Shown: positions 24,093 to 62,270 of the stretch, piece by piece
Layout of the letters: each line of letters begins with the position of its first letter
Numbering within the stretch: position 1 is the first letter of the stretch
Origin: Gordionus sp. m RMFG-2023
Taxonomy: Eukaryota > Nematomorpha > Gordioida > Chordodea > Parachordodidae
NCBI RefSeq assembly: GCF_954871325.1
Contig: NC_088776.1
Coordinates: 2,983,985 to 3,047,984 of the forward strand
Length of the DNA: 64,000 bases
Direction of reading: 5' to 3'
Notes under the pieces: model-generated
Database searches by the model: none
What the model was told of the DNA's origin: nothing
Seen by the model: the letters and a program-made list of their open reading frames with translations, nothing else
Made by a program: the position numbers and the translations under genes

Positions 24093-24179
24093 GGATCGTC
24101 TTGTGGCGTAGTCGCTTGATGAGTTATATTCCCAATCGCTCAGATCTGGGTTCGAATCCCAATGATCAGATTTTTTTTT
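24093..24179 (+). other. tRNA-like Pol III unit (tRNA pseudogene or SINE head)
   Basis: It has a Pol III A-box-like word TGGCGTAGTCGC at 24104 and a perfect B box GGTTCGAATCC at 24149, spaced as in a tRNA, followed by a T9 run that could terminate Pol III. The T-arm pairs apart from one end pair (CTGGG/CCCAA). The acceptor stem pairs poorly and no clean anticodon arm folds, so a functional tRNA is doubtful. Confidence 0.45.
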
Positions 24180-24409
24180 CTTTCTAAAGCCATTGGTTCT
24201 ACGTTTTTCTGAATAGAATACAGGAAGTGATGGCATGATTTCACATTTTAATATTTAGTTTTTTTTTTAAAAAATGGGCTTTTTTTGCATTTTAATAATA
24301 TTTGGTTGCCTTTTAGCAAAATTTTGTCGTTGTTTAATAACGTGTTTAAAAAAAATTGGATGTTGTTTATCAAATAGTTTAAAAAGATTTGTCATTCATT
24401 GGTATTAAA

Positions 24410-24440
24410 ATGTATAACGCCCTCTTTCGGGCGAATATAT
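24410..24440 (-). repeat. GC hairpin module, copy 4, reversed and diverged
   Basis: TATAACGCCCTCTTTCGGGC reads like the reverse complement of the hairpin at 22520. It has a 5-bp stem, and GGCTGGATTTTA follows, as CTGGATTTA does in the other copies. Confidence 0.5.
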
Positions 24441-25154
24441 TTATTAATATTAGTTTCGTAAATTTGGCTGGATTTTATTTATATATATTTTGTTTTGATA
24501 AAATATTTGAAAATTAAATATAGAATATATTTTTAAAAAAATTTTAAAATATTTTTATATTCAAATGATAGTACATTTTTATAAAATAAAAGGATTCATT
24601 TAAAATAAAAGCAATAATTTTAAAATTATTTGATTGTTATAACGTCATTACCATATCTATTAAAAATTATGTGTAGAATCATCTAATATTATAATAATTT
24701 ATAAATTATTAAATTTTTAAATTTTTAAAGCATAATCAACATACATTAAATCGTCGAAATTATTTTTAAATATGTTAATTTTTTTTAAGTAAAAGTTTAC
24801 GGTGAAATTATGTGTAGAATCAACTAATATTATAAAATTTATAAATTATTAAATTTTTAAAACATAATATCAAAATCATTTTTAAAATCTTATTAATTTT
24901 TTTTAAGTAAAAGTTTATAATTTTTTTATTTAGTATTTTGATAATTTTTAAGATTTATTTTACCATAATAAAGTTTAATTATTGAATTTTATTATTTAAA
25001 ACCTTATAATAATTATTTTGGAATAATTCACTCTTTTAAAAAATATATTTTAATATTGATTATGATTTGAGATATAAAATCTTTTTCAACATTTTTTTGC
25101 TCGCATCAATTACATATAATATTAGATAGAAAGAAAGAAAGAAAGAAAGAAAGA
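24441..25154. other. Gene-free AT-rich stretch
   Basis: A pair of similar segments near 24670 and 24810 share TTATGTGTAGAATCA and AAATTATTAAATTTTTAA, so there is a local tandem duplication of about 140 bp. A short (AAAG)n run sits at 25129-25156. Nothing else is recognised. Confidence 0.5.
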
Positions 25155-25425
25155 AAAATGCATTAGAAAGCGTCGTTGAATGAGATGAACCCGCCATTTT
25201 TGGTAACCGATGTAGTAATTATTCTCATGTTAAAAACTATTATATATTTTCTAATTTTTTTTAAAAAAATTATAAAACAACAAATATATACTATCCTTAT
25301 TATTATGATTCAGATTGATGTTATTTGAAAATATGTTATTTTACGAAGAATGGGCAGCCAAAATGGCTTCCACAGCTGTTTTTCATTGATTCACAACTTT
25401 TAATGAATGCAATCGTCAGTCTAGG
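25155..25425 (-). mobile_element. Family B element, one end intact
   Basis: The right end AATGCAATCGTCAGTCTAGG is intact. The interior has AAAGCGTCGTTGAATGAGAT, CCGCCATTTTTGGTAACCG and CCAAAATGGC, the family words in reverse order. The left terminal repeat is missing next to the (AAAG)n run. Confidence 0.7.
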
Positions 25426-25649
25426 TAATATTAAATGTCATTGGCTTTATTTAATAAATATTAATTCTAAATTATTTAAAATTGGCATGTTCAAATATAA
25501 AAACCTAATTAAAAAATAGTTGGCCATGATGTTTTATCCTTTTATGATAAATGTTTAATATTTATTTAATTTTTTTTAATTATTATATTTGTTTTTATAA
25601 AATAGGAATTATTTTTTAATAATCATTTTCTATTAAATTAAACTAATTA

Positions 25650-25813
25650 ATACAAAAATATTAAGATAAAAAATACAAAAATATTAGATATAAAATACAA
25701 AATACAAAAATATTAGATATAAAATACAAAAATATTAGATATAAAATACAGAAATCTTAGATATAAAATACAGAAATATTAGATATAAAATACAAAAATA
25801 TTAGATATAAATA
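25650..25813. repeat. 26-bp minisatellite, core AATACAAAAATATTAGATAT
   Basis: Six to seven copies of a unit built on ATATTAGATATAAAATACA, with single-base variants (CAGAAATCTTAG). A lone fragment of the same unit occurs at about 33530. Confidence 0.85.
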
Positions 25814-26046
25814 GGCAAACTGTTGATACGATACTAACAACATATATAAATTTAATTAGCATTAAGATTAATTCAGATCAGATGAAATTTATAAAAATAA
25901 CGAATTCTAATTTAATTTTAAAAAAATCTTCTAACATTATTAAAATTAAAGTTTCATTTTTTTTTAAATTATAAATTTGTAAATAAATACTCAGTTCTTC
26001 CGGGGATTCGTATTTTTTTCAAAAATTATCTTTTGATTTAAATTTA

Positions 26047-26154
26047 AAAAAAAATCGTTGATTTATTTGAAAAAAAAAATCGTTGATTTATTTGAAAAAA
26101 AAAATCGTTGATTTATTTGAAAAAAAAAATCGTTGATTTATTTGAAAAAAAAAA
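26047..26154. repeat. 25-bp minisatellite, four copies
   Basis: The unit TCGTTGATTTATTTGAAAAA repeats with an exact 25-bp period (CGTTG at 26056, 26081, 26106, 26131). Copies are identical, so the array is young or homogenised. Confidence 0.9.
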
Positions 26155-26446
26155 TAATGATTTAAAATTTTAAAAAAAAAAATCAAGAGTTTTGCCGAAA
26201 CCTTATGATTAATTTAGTGTCACAATATGTTCACACATTACTTTATCACATGTCAGTGTTACCACTTTCTTGACGATGACACTCTATAACTCGGACATTT
26301 GGTGACACAATATTCGATAAAATGTTTACAAATTTCGCATTAAATACAATTTTGAGTCGGGTGGAGTCCATGGATGGTGAAGATCATATGTAAAAGCAAT
26401 CATTTATTTAGAACTAAATATATAGACCGAACAATGACATACTTTG

Positions 26447-26696
26447 CCTAGACTGACGATTGCATTCATTAAAAGTGTGCATCAATCGAAAACAGCTGGA
26501 GACGCCATTTTGATTACCCGTAATCATTATTTTTAAAATTTTAAACGAGAGGGCAATTTTTTTCCTATGTCTGACGCGAACTTTATTAAGGTATTTGCCT
26601 GATCATCGAGATGGGTTACCAAAATGGCGGGTCCAGCTGATTTGCATTCAACGACGCTTTCAACCTCCATTATTATGATTGGATCGTCAGTCTAGG
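26447..26696. mobile_element. Family B inverted-repeat element, complete
   Basis: It is 250 bp with ends CCTAGACTGACGATTGCATT and TTGGATCGTCAGTCTAGG. It shares AGCTGGAGACGCCATTTTGA and CAAAATGGCGGGTCCAGCTG with the copy at 23319, with a shorter middle. Confidence 0.85.
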
Positions 26697-28125
26697 TATT
26701 ATCATATGTCATTAATACGGACCGCACCCGTGAAATGCTCTAAAATTTTAAAATTCAAATTTCTTCATTGATTAATCATTAATTTTTTTTTTTTTTAAAA
26801 ATACTATATTTCATTTACCTTTTATTAAACATACAATTTTTTGCTTTTCAGTTTATTTTTTATTGCATAAAAAATTATTGAATAGGATAAATATAACAGT
26901 AACACATTTACCCCGGGCAGAAACAAATATTAAAACAACGGTTTAACTGCATCTTTACCCCAATAATAGCTATATATCCATTTTACCCTAATCTTATAGA
27001 AAAAAAAATTTATATTATTTTTTTTTTTTTTAAACAATTTTTATTAAATTTTAAATACATTACGGAGATACGAAAACGATCATCATGTGATTATGGAGAT
27101 TATATATATTAGATATTGCATAATTTTATTTATATTATATATATAGGGAGAAAAAAAATTTTTATATAAAATTTTAAGTAACGAGTAACCCTTTACTTTT
27201 TTGAATAGCCAGTAACGCGTGTTCCTTTTCTCCCAAAGTAACGAGTAACAGTAACGCGTTCCTTTTTTCAAACGTAACGAGTAACTATTTCAGAGTATGT
27301 ATAGTAGAGATAAGCAAAACCTGGCCCATTAAAATTTTTTTTACAAGTTATCTGGGCCGGTCCGTTAAATTTTTAGGTAATATCTTTCAAAGCCAAAACC
27401 GGTCAAGCCCGAGAGCTCGTTTAATTTTTCCGATTTCGGACCGATTTATAGGCTTAACATGGTCTTATCCAAAGGTTAATAAATTATAGAAAAGTGTTTT
27501 ACTTTAAAAAGGTTGGTACACTTTAAAAAAAAAATTTTTTTGCCAATATTTAATCTTAAAATAATTTAATGACAATTTTAATTATATATATATATTATCC
27601 AAAAACATTTTAAATTTTGCGAAAAAGTAAAAATAAAGTATATTTTTAAAAAAAATATATGTAATTCGCTATACTTAGCCGCACGTCAATAGCGACACGA
27701 TATATTTACGGAAATTTATTCGCCGATATCGTGAATTCTATTAGCATTTCCATTTAAATAAATAGATTTTTTAAAATTCAAATTTTCTAAAATCTCAAAA
27801 AATTATATATCTAATTCAGAAAATTTTCTCTTTTAAATGTTTAAAAAAGTGTTATTTTTTTTGAAATAAAATCAATTTGTTTATAATGTACATTTCGTTG
27901 TTCCCAAAAATGATCAACTAGTTCTTTTCAAAAAAATTTGACCTTTTTCATTAATGGTTTTAATCCGTTTTTTCATATTCAAATTTTATTTTAGATTTTT
28001 TTTAAAAATTTAAACTTATCTTAAATTAAATTAGATTCTTTTATGACATTGGAATATTTAATCGGATACAAAACAAATATTATACCTTCTCTCTAAAATT
28101 CGATCTATTTTTTAGTTTAGGAAAG
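26697..28125. other. Gene-free stretch upstream of the peritrophin-like gene
   Basis: It contains AGTAACGCGT/ACGAGTAAC words repeated at 27178-27285 and a GGCCCGG-like patch (27310-27450: GGGCCGGTCC, ACCGGTCAAGCCC). The final 60 bp carry CTATTTTTTAG before the start codon, which could be a 3' splice site of a non-coding first exon. No promoter element can be singled out in such AT-rich DNA. Confidence 0.5.
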
Positions 28126-28210
28126 ATGAAAAAAGCACTGTTTTGGGTAAATTTTCTAATAGCCTTAACGGTAATTACTAAGGCAAGACAACGGCCACCA
28201 ATCTTAATGA
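28126..28210 (+). CDS. Peritrophin-like gene, exon 1 (signal peptide)
   Basis: It encodes residues 1-28 plus one base. The donor is ATGA|GTAAAA. Without splicing the frame runs into a stop within about 20 codons. Confidence 0.8.
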
Positions 28211-30283
28211 GTAAAAAATTTACTTCATTTATTGCGTTTAAAAACATAAGATTTAATATTTTCTTCATAGTGTGTGTGTAAAATTCATAGCTCTATATAG
28301 TCCGTTGATTTTCTTTTTAACACATTTCAGAATGCTACGGAAAAGAGTGGAAACAAGGCAACGTTCACTCCCACCCTTACATCTTGACCAAGTACGTTAA
28401 ATGCGGCACCAGTGGGAATGTTCAAATTGTAAATTGTCCCACCGATCTCGTTTTTAATCCGTTCGTCGGCTCCTGCACAACTGTGGATGCGCTTACCCTG
28501 TCCATACACAAAATAATATCGACGTTCATGAGTCCCGTATATAAAAACGCGAAATTAGACGATATTGTAGCCGAAAAATTTGGCAATATGGCGTCGAATC
28601 AAAATTTGTATTTGCTGTCCAAGAAAATGTATAGCCACGATTACCCGTTAGCGGAAAAAATTCTTGGACGAACCAAGAGGCAGCCGCCATTACTTAGTCC
28701 TCCATCGAACAATCTTTTGAACACTTTAGCCCTATCTCCAGTAGCCTCTCCTAAAATACCGTTGCCCGGAAACCCATCCGGGACTCTGTTAGAACTCCGA
28801 ACAATCTTAAATCTGATGGCTCAAGGAGGTCCCCTTAAAGCTCCCCTTAACAACGTGGTCGTGAAGGAATTGCCCGTAGAGAGGGTTCGTGTTTTGCCGC
28901 CCATTATAGAACGGGTGCCACTACCCCCCTTTCGCATACCATATGCACCACCTAGACCGTATTTCCGTGGACCGCCTCCGCCATTTTTACCGCCACCGCC
29001 ATTTTTACCGCCACCGTATCCTCTTTATCCAAGAATGCAATACCCCCCTACGGTAAATATATTTACGTTAGCAAAACACAGCGTATCATCAATCTGTTTC
29101 AAACGATTTTGATATAATTTTTTAGGTAATTTTTCTTGTATATTTTATCCGTATTTGAATGGGACAAAGTTGAAAATGATTTCATGTAACGTAACATTAG
29201 AATTTGGATCTTAGGGAAAAAATTTATCATCGATTAATAGTATTTTCGGCGGTTATGGCCGGGCTGGTTGGGTAACTTGCGCGCAAATGATTCTTACGGG
29301 CTTGACTCGAAAACCTGTTCCTTCTTAAAAATTTAACTAAAATTCTCTCATTGGTAGAAATTTTGACCTCTTAGGTTTATATCGAAAAATCTTTGGCCAA
29401 TCACTTTATAGCAACCAATTATTCCTTTTGTCTAAAAAAAAAGATGATTTCGTTTCCAATTGATTTTTGAAATAAAAGTATGTATAATATTTTTTAAATT
29501 ATTAGATTTTTTTTTTTTTGCTCAGATTTATATTAATTTGCGTCCTTAATCTATCTTAGGTGTTGGGCAAAAGACCCGAAGTCAAGCCACCAAAGTATCC
29601 TCCTAACGTTCCGTATCCCAGAAACGCTTTCCGTTATCCGCCTATTATGGACGTGGACTCTAGTCAATCGTCGAATGACACGGATGACATGATTGAACCT
29701 CCCAACCAGTTTCTTCCAAGACCTCCTTACCCTTATCCGGTAAAACCTTGAAGAAAAGGAGTCTTTAGCATAAATAACTTAATTTTTACCGTTTACCGTT
29801 ATTCATATTAAATTATTGAGATATTTTTCCCCTTCTTGATTTTATATTAAATTTGACTATCCTTTTACGTATCTCCTCAGGTATTGGGCAAAAGACCCGA
29901 AGTCGAGCCACCAAAGTATCCTCCCAACTTTCCGTATCCCAGAAACGCTTTCCGTTATCCGCCTATTATGAACGTGGACCCTAGTGAATCGACGAACGAC
30001 ACCGATGACACGAATGGACCTCCTTACCAGTTTTATCCGAGACCCCCTTACCCTTATCCGGTAAAATCTTAAACCCGAGTCTTTTTCACGTTTACCCTTA
30101 TTCTTTATTAAATGACAGATGCTAGGGAAAAGACCCGAGCCCTCTCCGCCCAAGTATCCTTATTACTTTCCGTTTATCTATATCCCTCCGCCTCCCTATC
30201 CCACTACCACTTCCACAACTCCAATTGCAATCACTACAAGTAGTACGACCGTCACCTATAAGCCCAGGAGATATCATAGCTAA
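28126..30283 (+). CDS. Secreted peritrophin-A-type chitin-binding protein with proline-rich repeat tail (5 exons, 443 aa)
   Basis: Joined exons: 28126-28210, 28331-29052, 29560-29739, 29881-30060, 30119-30283. All introns are GT-AG and phases agree (1, 0, 0, 0), giving 1332 nt. Residues 1-20 are a signal peptide (MKKALFWVNFLIALTVITKA). Residues 30-77 resemble a peritrophin-A/CBM14 chitin-binding domain: Cys30, YVKC53, NCP65...LVFNP and Cys77. Two of the usual six cysteines are missing. A furin-like site RTKR is at 142-145. The rest is proline-rich (PPPPFLPPP and similar) and ends in three tandem cassettes with LGKRPE and PPKYP motifs, then a Thr/Ser-rich C-terminus. By family, such proteins bind chitin in cuticle or gut lining; that role is inferred. 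The start is the first ATG of the signal peptide. AATAAA lies 28 bp after the stop. It converges with the anosmin gene. Confidence 0.85.
28331..29052 (+). CDS. Peritrophin-like gene, exon 2 (chitin-binding domain, furin-like site, proline-rich region)
   Basis: The acceptor is CACATTTCAG|AATGC and the donor CTACG|GTAAAT. It encodes residues 29-269. The frame joins exon 1 in phase 1 and ends in phase 0. Proline content climbs toward the 3' end. Confidence 0.9.
29560..29739 (+). CDS. Peritrophin-like gene, exon 3 (60-residue cassette 1)
   Basis: Exactly 180 nt, phase 0 at both ends; acceptor CTATCTTAG|GTG, donor TATCCG|GTAAAA. It encodes VLGKRPEVKPPKYPP through PRPPYPYP. It is nearly identical to exon 4, differing mainly in the acidic middle (DVDSSQSSNDTDD). 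Confidence 0.9.
29881..30060 (+). CDS. Peritrophin-like gene, exon 4 (60-residue cassette 2)
   Basis: Also exactly 180 nt, phase 0 at both ends, with acceptor TCTCCTCAG|GTA and donor TATCCG|GTAAAA, the donor context matching exon 3. It encodes VLGKRPEVEPPKYPP through PRPPYPYP. Tandem exon duplication is the simplest origin. Confidence 0.9.
30119..30283 (+). CDS. Peritrophin-like gene, exon 5 (diverged cassette 3 and C-terminus)
   Basis: After a 58-bp intron, acceptor AAATGACAG|ATG. It starts MLGKRPEPSPPKYP, the cassette signature, then becomes Pro/Tyr-rich and Thr/Ser-rich and ends KPRRYHS with TAA at 30281. It is the third copy, with a replaced second half. Confidence 0.85.
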   Translation: MLGKRPEPSPPKYPYYFPFIYIPPPPYPTTTSTTPIAITTSSTTVTYKPRRYHS

Positions 30284-30311
30284 TACATTTTCCTATATTT
30301 ATAACCATAAT

Positions 30312-30317
30312 AATAAA
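30312..30317 (+). terminator. Polyadenylation signal AATAAA of the peritrophin-like gene
   Basis: AATAAA lies 28 bp downstream of the stop codon, in a suitable position. In AT-rich DNA such hexamers are common, so weight rests on position. Confidence 0.55.
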
Positions 30318-31479
30318 AAATAACACAAATTTATATATTAATTGTATAGAGAAATTAAACTTTTCAAAATAATTGTAAGTATTAATAAATTTTTTTGAAT
30401 AAATTTATATATATATATATATTTTTTTTGCAACAAAATAATGGGGAGAAAAAAAAGTCGCTTTTTTAAAGTGGAGAGTGAAAAATAATGATGAACAGGT
30501 ATTTGTCGCTATTCTTATTATAATTTCGAAATTATCAATAATCAATGTAATGTTCGCAGTGCCCTAACCAGTTGGAAGTAGGCATTTTGGATCTAGATCT
30601 TTTTTCTTTTTTTTTTAAATTGTGGTTTTTATGCCTTGCGGGGTTTTACACACAAACATTTAAAAGTGAAATATAAACTTTAACAAAGCATTAATACGAT
30701 ACACCTTACTTAAATTTTGCTTATATTTTATATTTTGCTTTAATACCACCGATATTCTAAGCAGCTCATTCAAGATTTCCATTTTAAAAAGAAGAATATA
30801 GCATTAGAAAATATTCTGAATGATTATGATCGAATAATGACTTACAAAATAATTTAACACCCCCCCCCCAAACCCCGTTGCAAGCAACAAGTTAGATTTA
30901 TCTGAATAATTCATAAAATGGTTGTCGGGAGAAATATATATAAAAAATTTTTTTTTAAATTATCCTACTTTTTCTAATTTTATTGGCCCAATAAGGGGAT
31001 CCTAGATGGGCCATTAGAACCCATTTTTCCTTGAGACGAGCATTTTAATTTTTTTTTTAGTTCGAGGCTCTGTTTTTCCCTCAGATCTGGCCACTCAACC
31101 CCGATTTTTTCTATGAACCCAGACCCTCGTTCGGTTTAATCATTTTATGACTGATTTCTTTAAACCCAACAATTTTTTTTTAAAAAATATATATATATAT
31201 AAATAAATACGTTTTGAAATACGACTGTCCTAAATTACCATTTTTTAAAGATTTTTTTAAAACTCTTATCCCGTGATTAACTAAAAATTGGTCATAAACA
31301 AGTGAAATCCCAGTACGAAAGAAAGTTCTACGATTGAAGGTTCTGAAAGCTCTAAGGCTCTTTTTGGGATCGATTTTTGAAAAAAAATCCGCCCGATAAG
31401 ATATCGCAAAGTATTATAGATATGTCCTTTATCGTCTCTGTAAAATAAATTTAAACGCGCGTAGAACATTTCCCGTAAT

Positions 31480-32225
31480 CATTAGGAGGCCTCTTTGAAA
31501 AGATTATACGTAATTGGAAAGAGATACCCTCGATACAGAAAGAAAAATAATGGATCTTTTAAGGGCTAGCGATACATTCACAATTTAAAGATATTAATAA
31601 AGAAAAAATTTTACCTCCGGGAATTTCCTAGAAACTGAGGAACTATTAAGAAAACATATTTTGAAAAAAAATTAGGATTGTCCAATACAAACGTGCAGGA
31701 AAAGAACCTGACATGAGAAACATACGAGGAGCTATCAATATAGACGCCAAATTTATTGTATAAAAGTATTGAATATAGCTAAAGAAAGAATATTTTTTTT
31801 CTTAGACGAGACAAGGCATAAATTTACATGTCGTGCGTGTTTACGCCTGCGCACTATGTAATGTTACGCTAACCGGTAAAGTTCCACCATCTAAATAAAA
31901 TGTATGTATATGTATCTACCATTTGTATCGAGGGTGTGATACTTTATCGTATCGTCAAAAGGACCCTATAATAGTCGATTATTTCGAGATTATATGATAG
32001 AATTTATTAATATCATACCAAGAGATTATATGTTACAACTTATTAATATCGTAAGAGATGGTATGCTAGAACTTATTAATATCATACCAAGTGATGCGGT
32101 TATTGTTATGGACAATGCACCGATCCATAAAAGTCTTCTCATTGATAGCTTTAAAGAGCCAATAGAATATTTACCACCCTATTCGCCGCAGCTGTTTAAA
32201 AATATAATAAATTACCAATTACGTC
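31480..32225 (+). mobile_element. Decayed Tc1/mariner (IS630-type) transposase
   Basis: Three DDE-type landmarks occur in order on the plus strand. FLDET (first catalytic Asp codon at 31805) is followed, after a frame change near 31826, by LHVVRVYACALCNVTLTGKV. VIVMDNAPIHKS has its Asp codon at 32111. YLPPYSPQL follows. The frame carries several stops between 31860 and 31960, and the segment after YSPQL does not continue the family's usual NPIE. Just before the second motif, a 33-36-bp unit (ELINIIP-type) occurs three times in tandem, an odd expansion for this protein. This is a plain DNA transposon relic; terminal inverted repeats were not found. Confidence 0.75.
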
Positions 32226-33128
32226 ACTTAATCAGTTTTGAAATCATATATAATGGGAGCGGGTTAGTATTCAGATTTTCAATATTCCATTTGAGACTAT
32301 ATAAAAAAATATAAACCAAAATTTATATTAAAATTATGTTAAAAAAATTCTAAATTAAATATAATTATATCTGTTTTGGTATTCTAATCGGTGATATAGA
32401 TGATTTGCACAGCTGGTCCTGGCTAAAAAAACATATAATCATGGGGCCGGGGAAACTTGTAATATTTATACAGGGCCATGGGTAAACTTTTATAAATATT
32501 TTAATTGGCAGGTGTGTCTATTCTGAGCTAATAGCATGTAAAAGATTTTTTTAATTTATTCTATTTATCCAAGTATTATACAGACAAAGTTATTCATTGT
32601 AGAGTAAATTTCCAATCGCTAAAAGAACAAGAAAGGAAGGAAGGAAGGAAGAATGAAAGAATGAAAGAACGAACGAAAATATTTTTAAACATTCTTCAGT
32701 TATTTAAGAGACTCAAAGAACTATGATATGTTTCAAAACAGTCGATATTAGGACAATATCCCAAGACTAAGAACCGAACCCTAAGATTTTAATTCACCCT
32801 CTGAGTTAAAGGGGCCTACAAATATCTAAATCATTAAAGTTATGTCATAATTCTTAAGGGGGTAGTTAAGGGTGATGAATAATGGCTTATAGGTTCTTTT
32901 TTTTTTTAAACTAAAATATAATTAATATTAACAATTTTTATTATATTCATAGATATCATTCGCAATATCACATATAATTATTAGCAATTACTATAATTTA
33001 GCCACAGGAACTAGTTTACAATAAATTATTTATTAACAGTTTATTTAATATTTTATTATAAACATTTGTTCTAGTTATATAAAAAAATGCGTTTAGATAT
33101 ATATAATATATAAAAATAAAATATATAT

Positions 33129-33349
33129 ACAGTGTTGTGATGATTTAATGAAACATATTGACGATTAAATTTAAACCCATTCATATAAAATGATAATATT
33201 TGCAAAAATAATTAAAATATAGACAAAAACATTATTGAAATTTCTTTTAATTATTTCTTTTGTTGTAACATTTGTAAAGATTATAATTATATATGCATGT
33301 GTTTAAATTAAATCCTCAATATGTTTCATTAAATCATCACAAACACTGT
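33129..33349. mobile_element. Family E inverted-repeat element with about 60-bp terminal repeats
   Basis: The left end ACAGTGTTGTGATGATTTAA and right end TTAAATCATCACAAACACTG are inverted repeats. The match extends inward through AAACATATTGACGATTAAAT and, mirrored, ATCCTCAATATGTTT for about 60 bp. It is flanked by TAT/ATA. There is no coding capacity. Partial relatives are at 17440-17625 and within both segmental duplication copies (about 9110 and 14893). Confidence 0.8.
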
Positions 33350-33864
33350 ATATATATATTTATTAAATCATTAATATTGTATAATTTATAGTTAATTTTG
33401 TATATTATAATTTAAAGAAAATGAACTAGTTTTATTAATTTTAATGAATTGAGCACCTTATACTGTAGTGTAATATATATATAATTTTTAAATTAAATTA
33501 TGTAGTTTTTTTTTTATAAATATTATTATTAGATATAAAATACAAAAATTTTTTTTTTAATTATTAGGGTTATTTGTGGAGCAGTGAGTATATTTTTGTA
33601 GAATGTTGCGAAGATTTCATCGGAATGCATATGTGTATAAATAAAATTTTTCTTCCCTTTCCATCTCGTTTATTTAGGGTAAACAAATCTTGGAACATAC
33701 GTCATCTGTAATTTCTCCACATTTTTTTCCACCACAAGGAACGCCATTATTCCTCTCATATTATTTATTTATTTTTTTTCAAACGCCTCACAAAAAAAAA
33801 AAGACTTCATGTCCATCATTTTTACCACGTTAAGTTATAATGAGGGCAGTTTTGTATTTTTTTT

Positions 33865-33870
33865 TTTATT
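33865..33870 (-). terminator. Polyadenylation signal AATAAA of the anosmin gene
   Basis: Read on the minus strand, AATAAA begins 31 bp after the stop codon at 33901-33903. Position is right; base composition makes chance occurrence possible. Confidence 0.5.
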
Positions 33871-33900
33871 TGAATAAAGCGAAATACGGAAGAGATAGTT

Positions 33901-62194
<28,294 letters not shown>

Positions 62195-62263
62195 CTCGCA
62201 GATTATATTTTGCATAATCTTAACGACCCTTTGCCCAAGAAGATTCAATGACATTTAATTTTA

Positions 62264-62270
62264 TTATATA
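62264..62270 (-). promoter_or_regulatory. Possible TATA box of the anosmin gene
   Basis: TATATAA on the minus strand, 70 bp upstream of the chosen start codon. If used, transcription would begin near 62235-62240, downstream of the ATG at 62254 and upstream of those at 62215 and 62194. Such words are frequent in this AT-rich sequence. Confidence 0.25.

Larger units (their letters stand above)
30318..33864. other. Convergent intergenic region between the two genes
   Basis: It holds a decayed Tc1/mariner-type transposase (31480-32225), a short (GGAA)n patch (32632-32652) and a family E element (33129-33349). A C9 run lies at about 30861. The remainder is AT-rich with nothing recognised. Confidence 0.6.

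Noticed and set aside
32632-32672. GGAA/GAAC-rich patch as a regulatory cluster
   Set aside because: It is a short decayed microsatellite; nothing ties it to either gene.
62195-62254. Earlier in-frame start codons (62254 and 62215) for anosmin
   Set aside because: They would put 7-20 non-hydrophobic residues before the signal peptide. The ATG at 62194 starts it directly. Not excluded without transcript ends.
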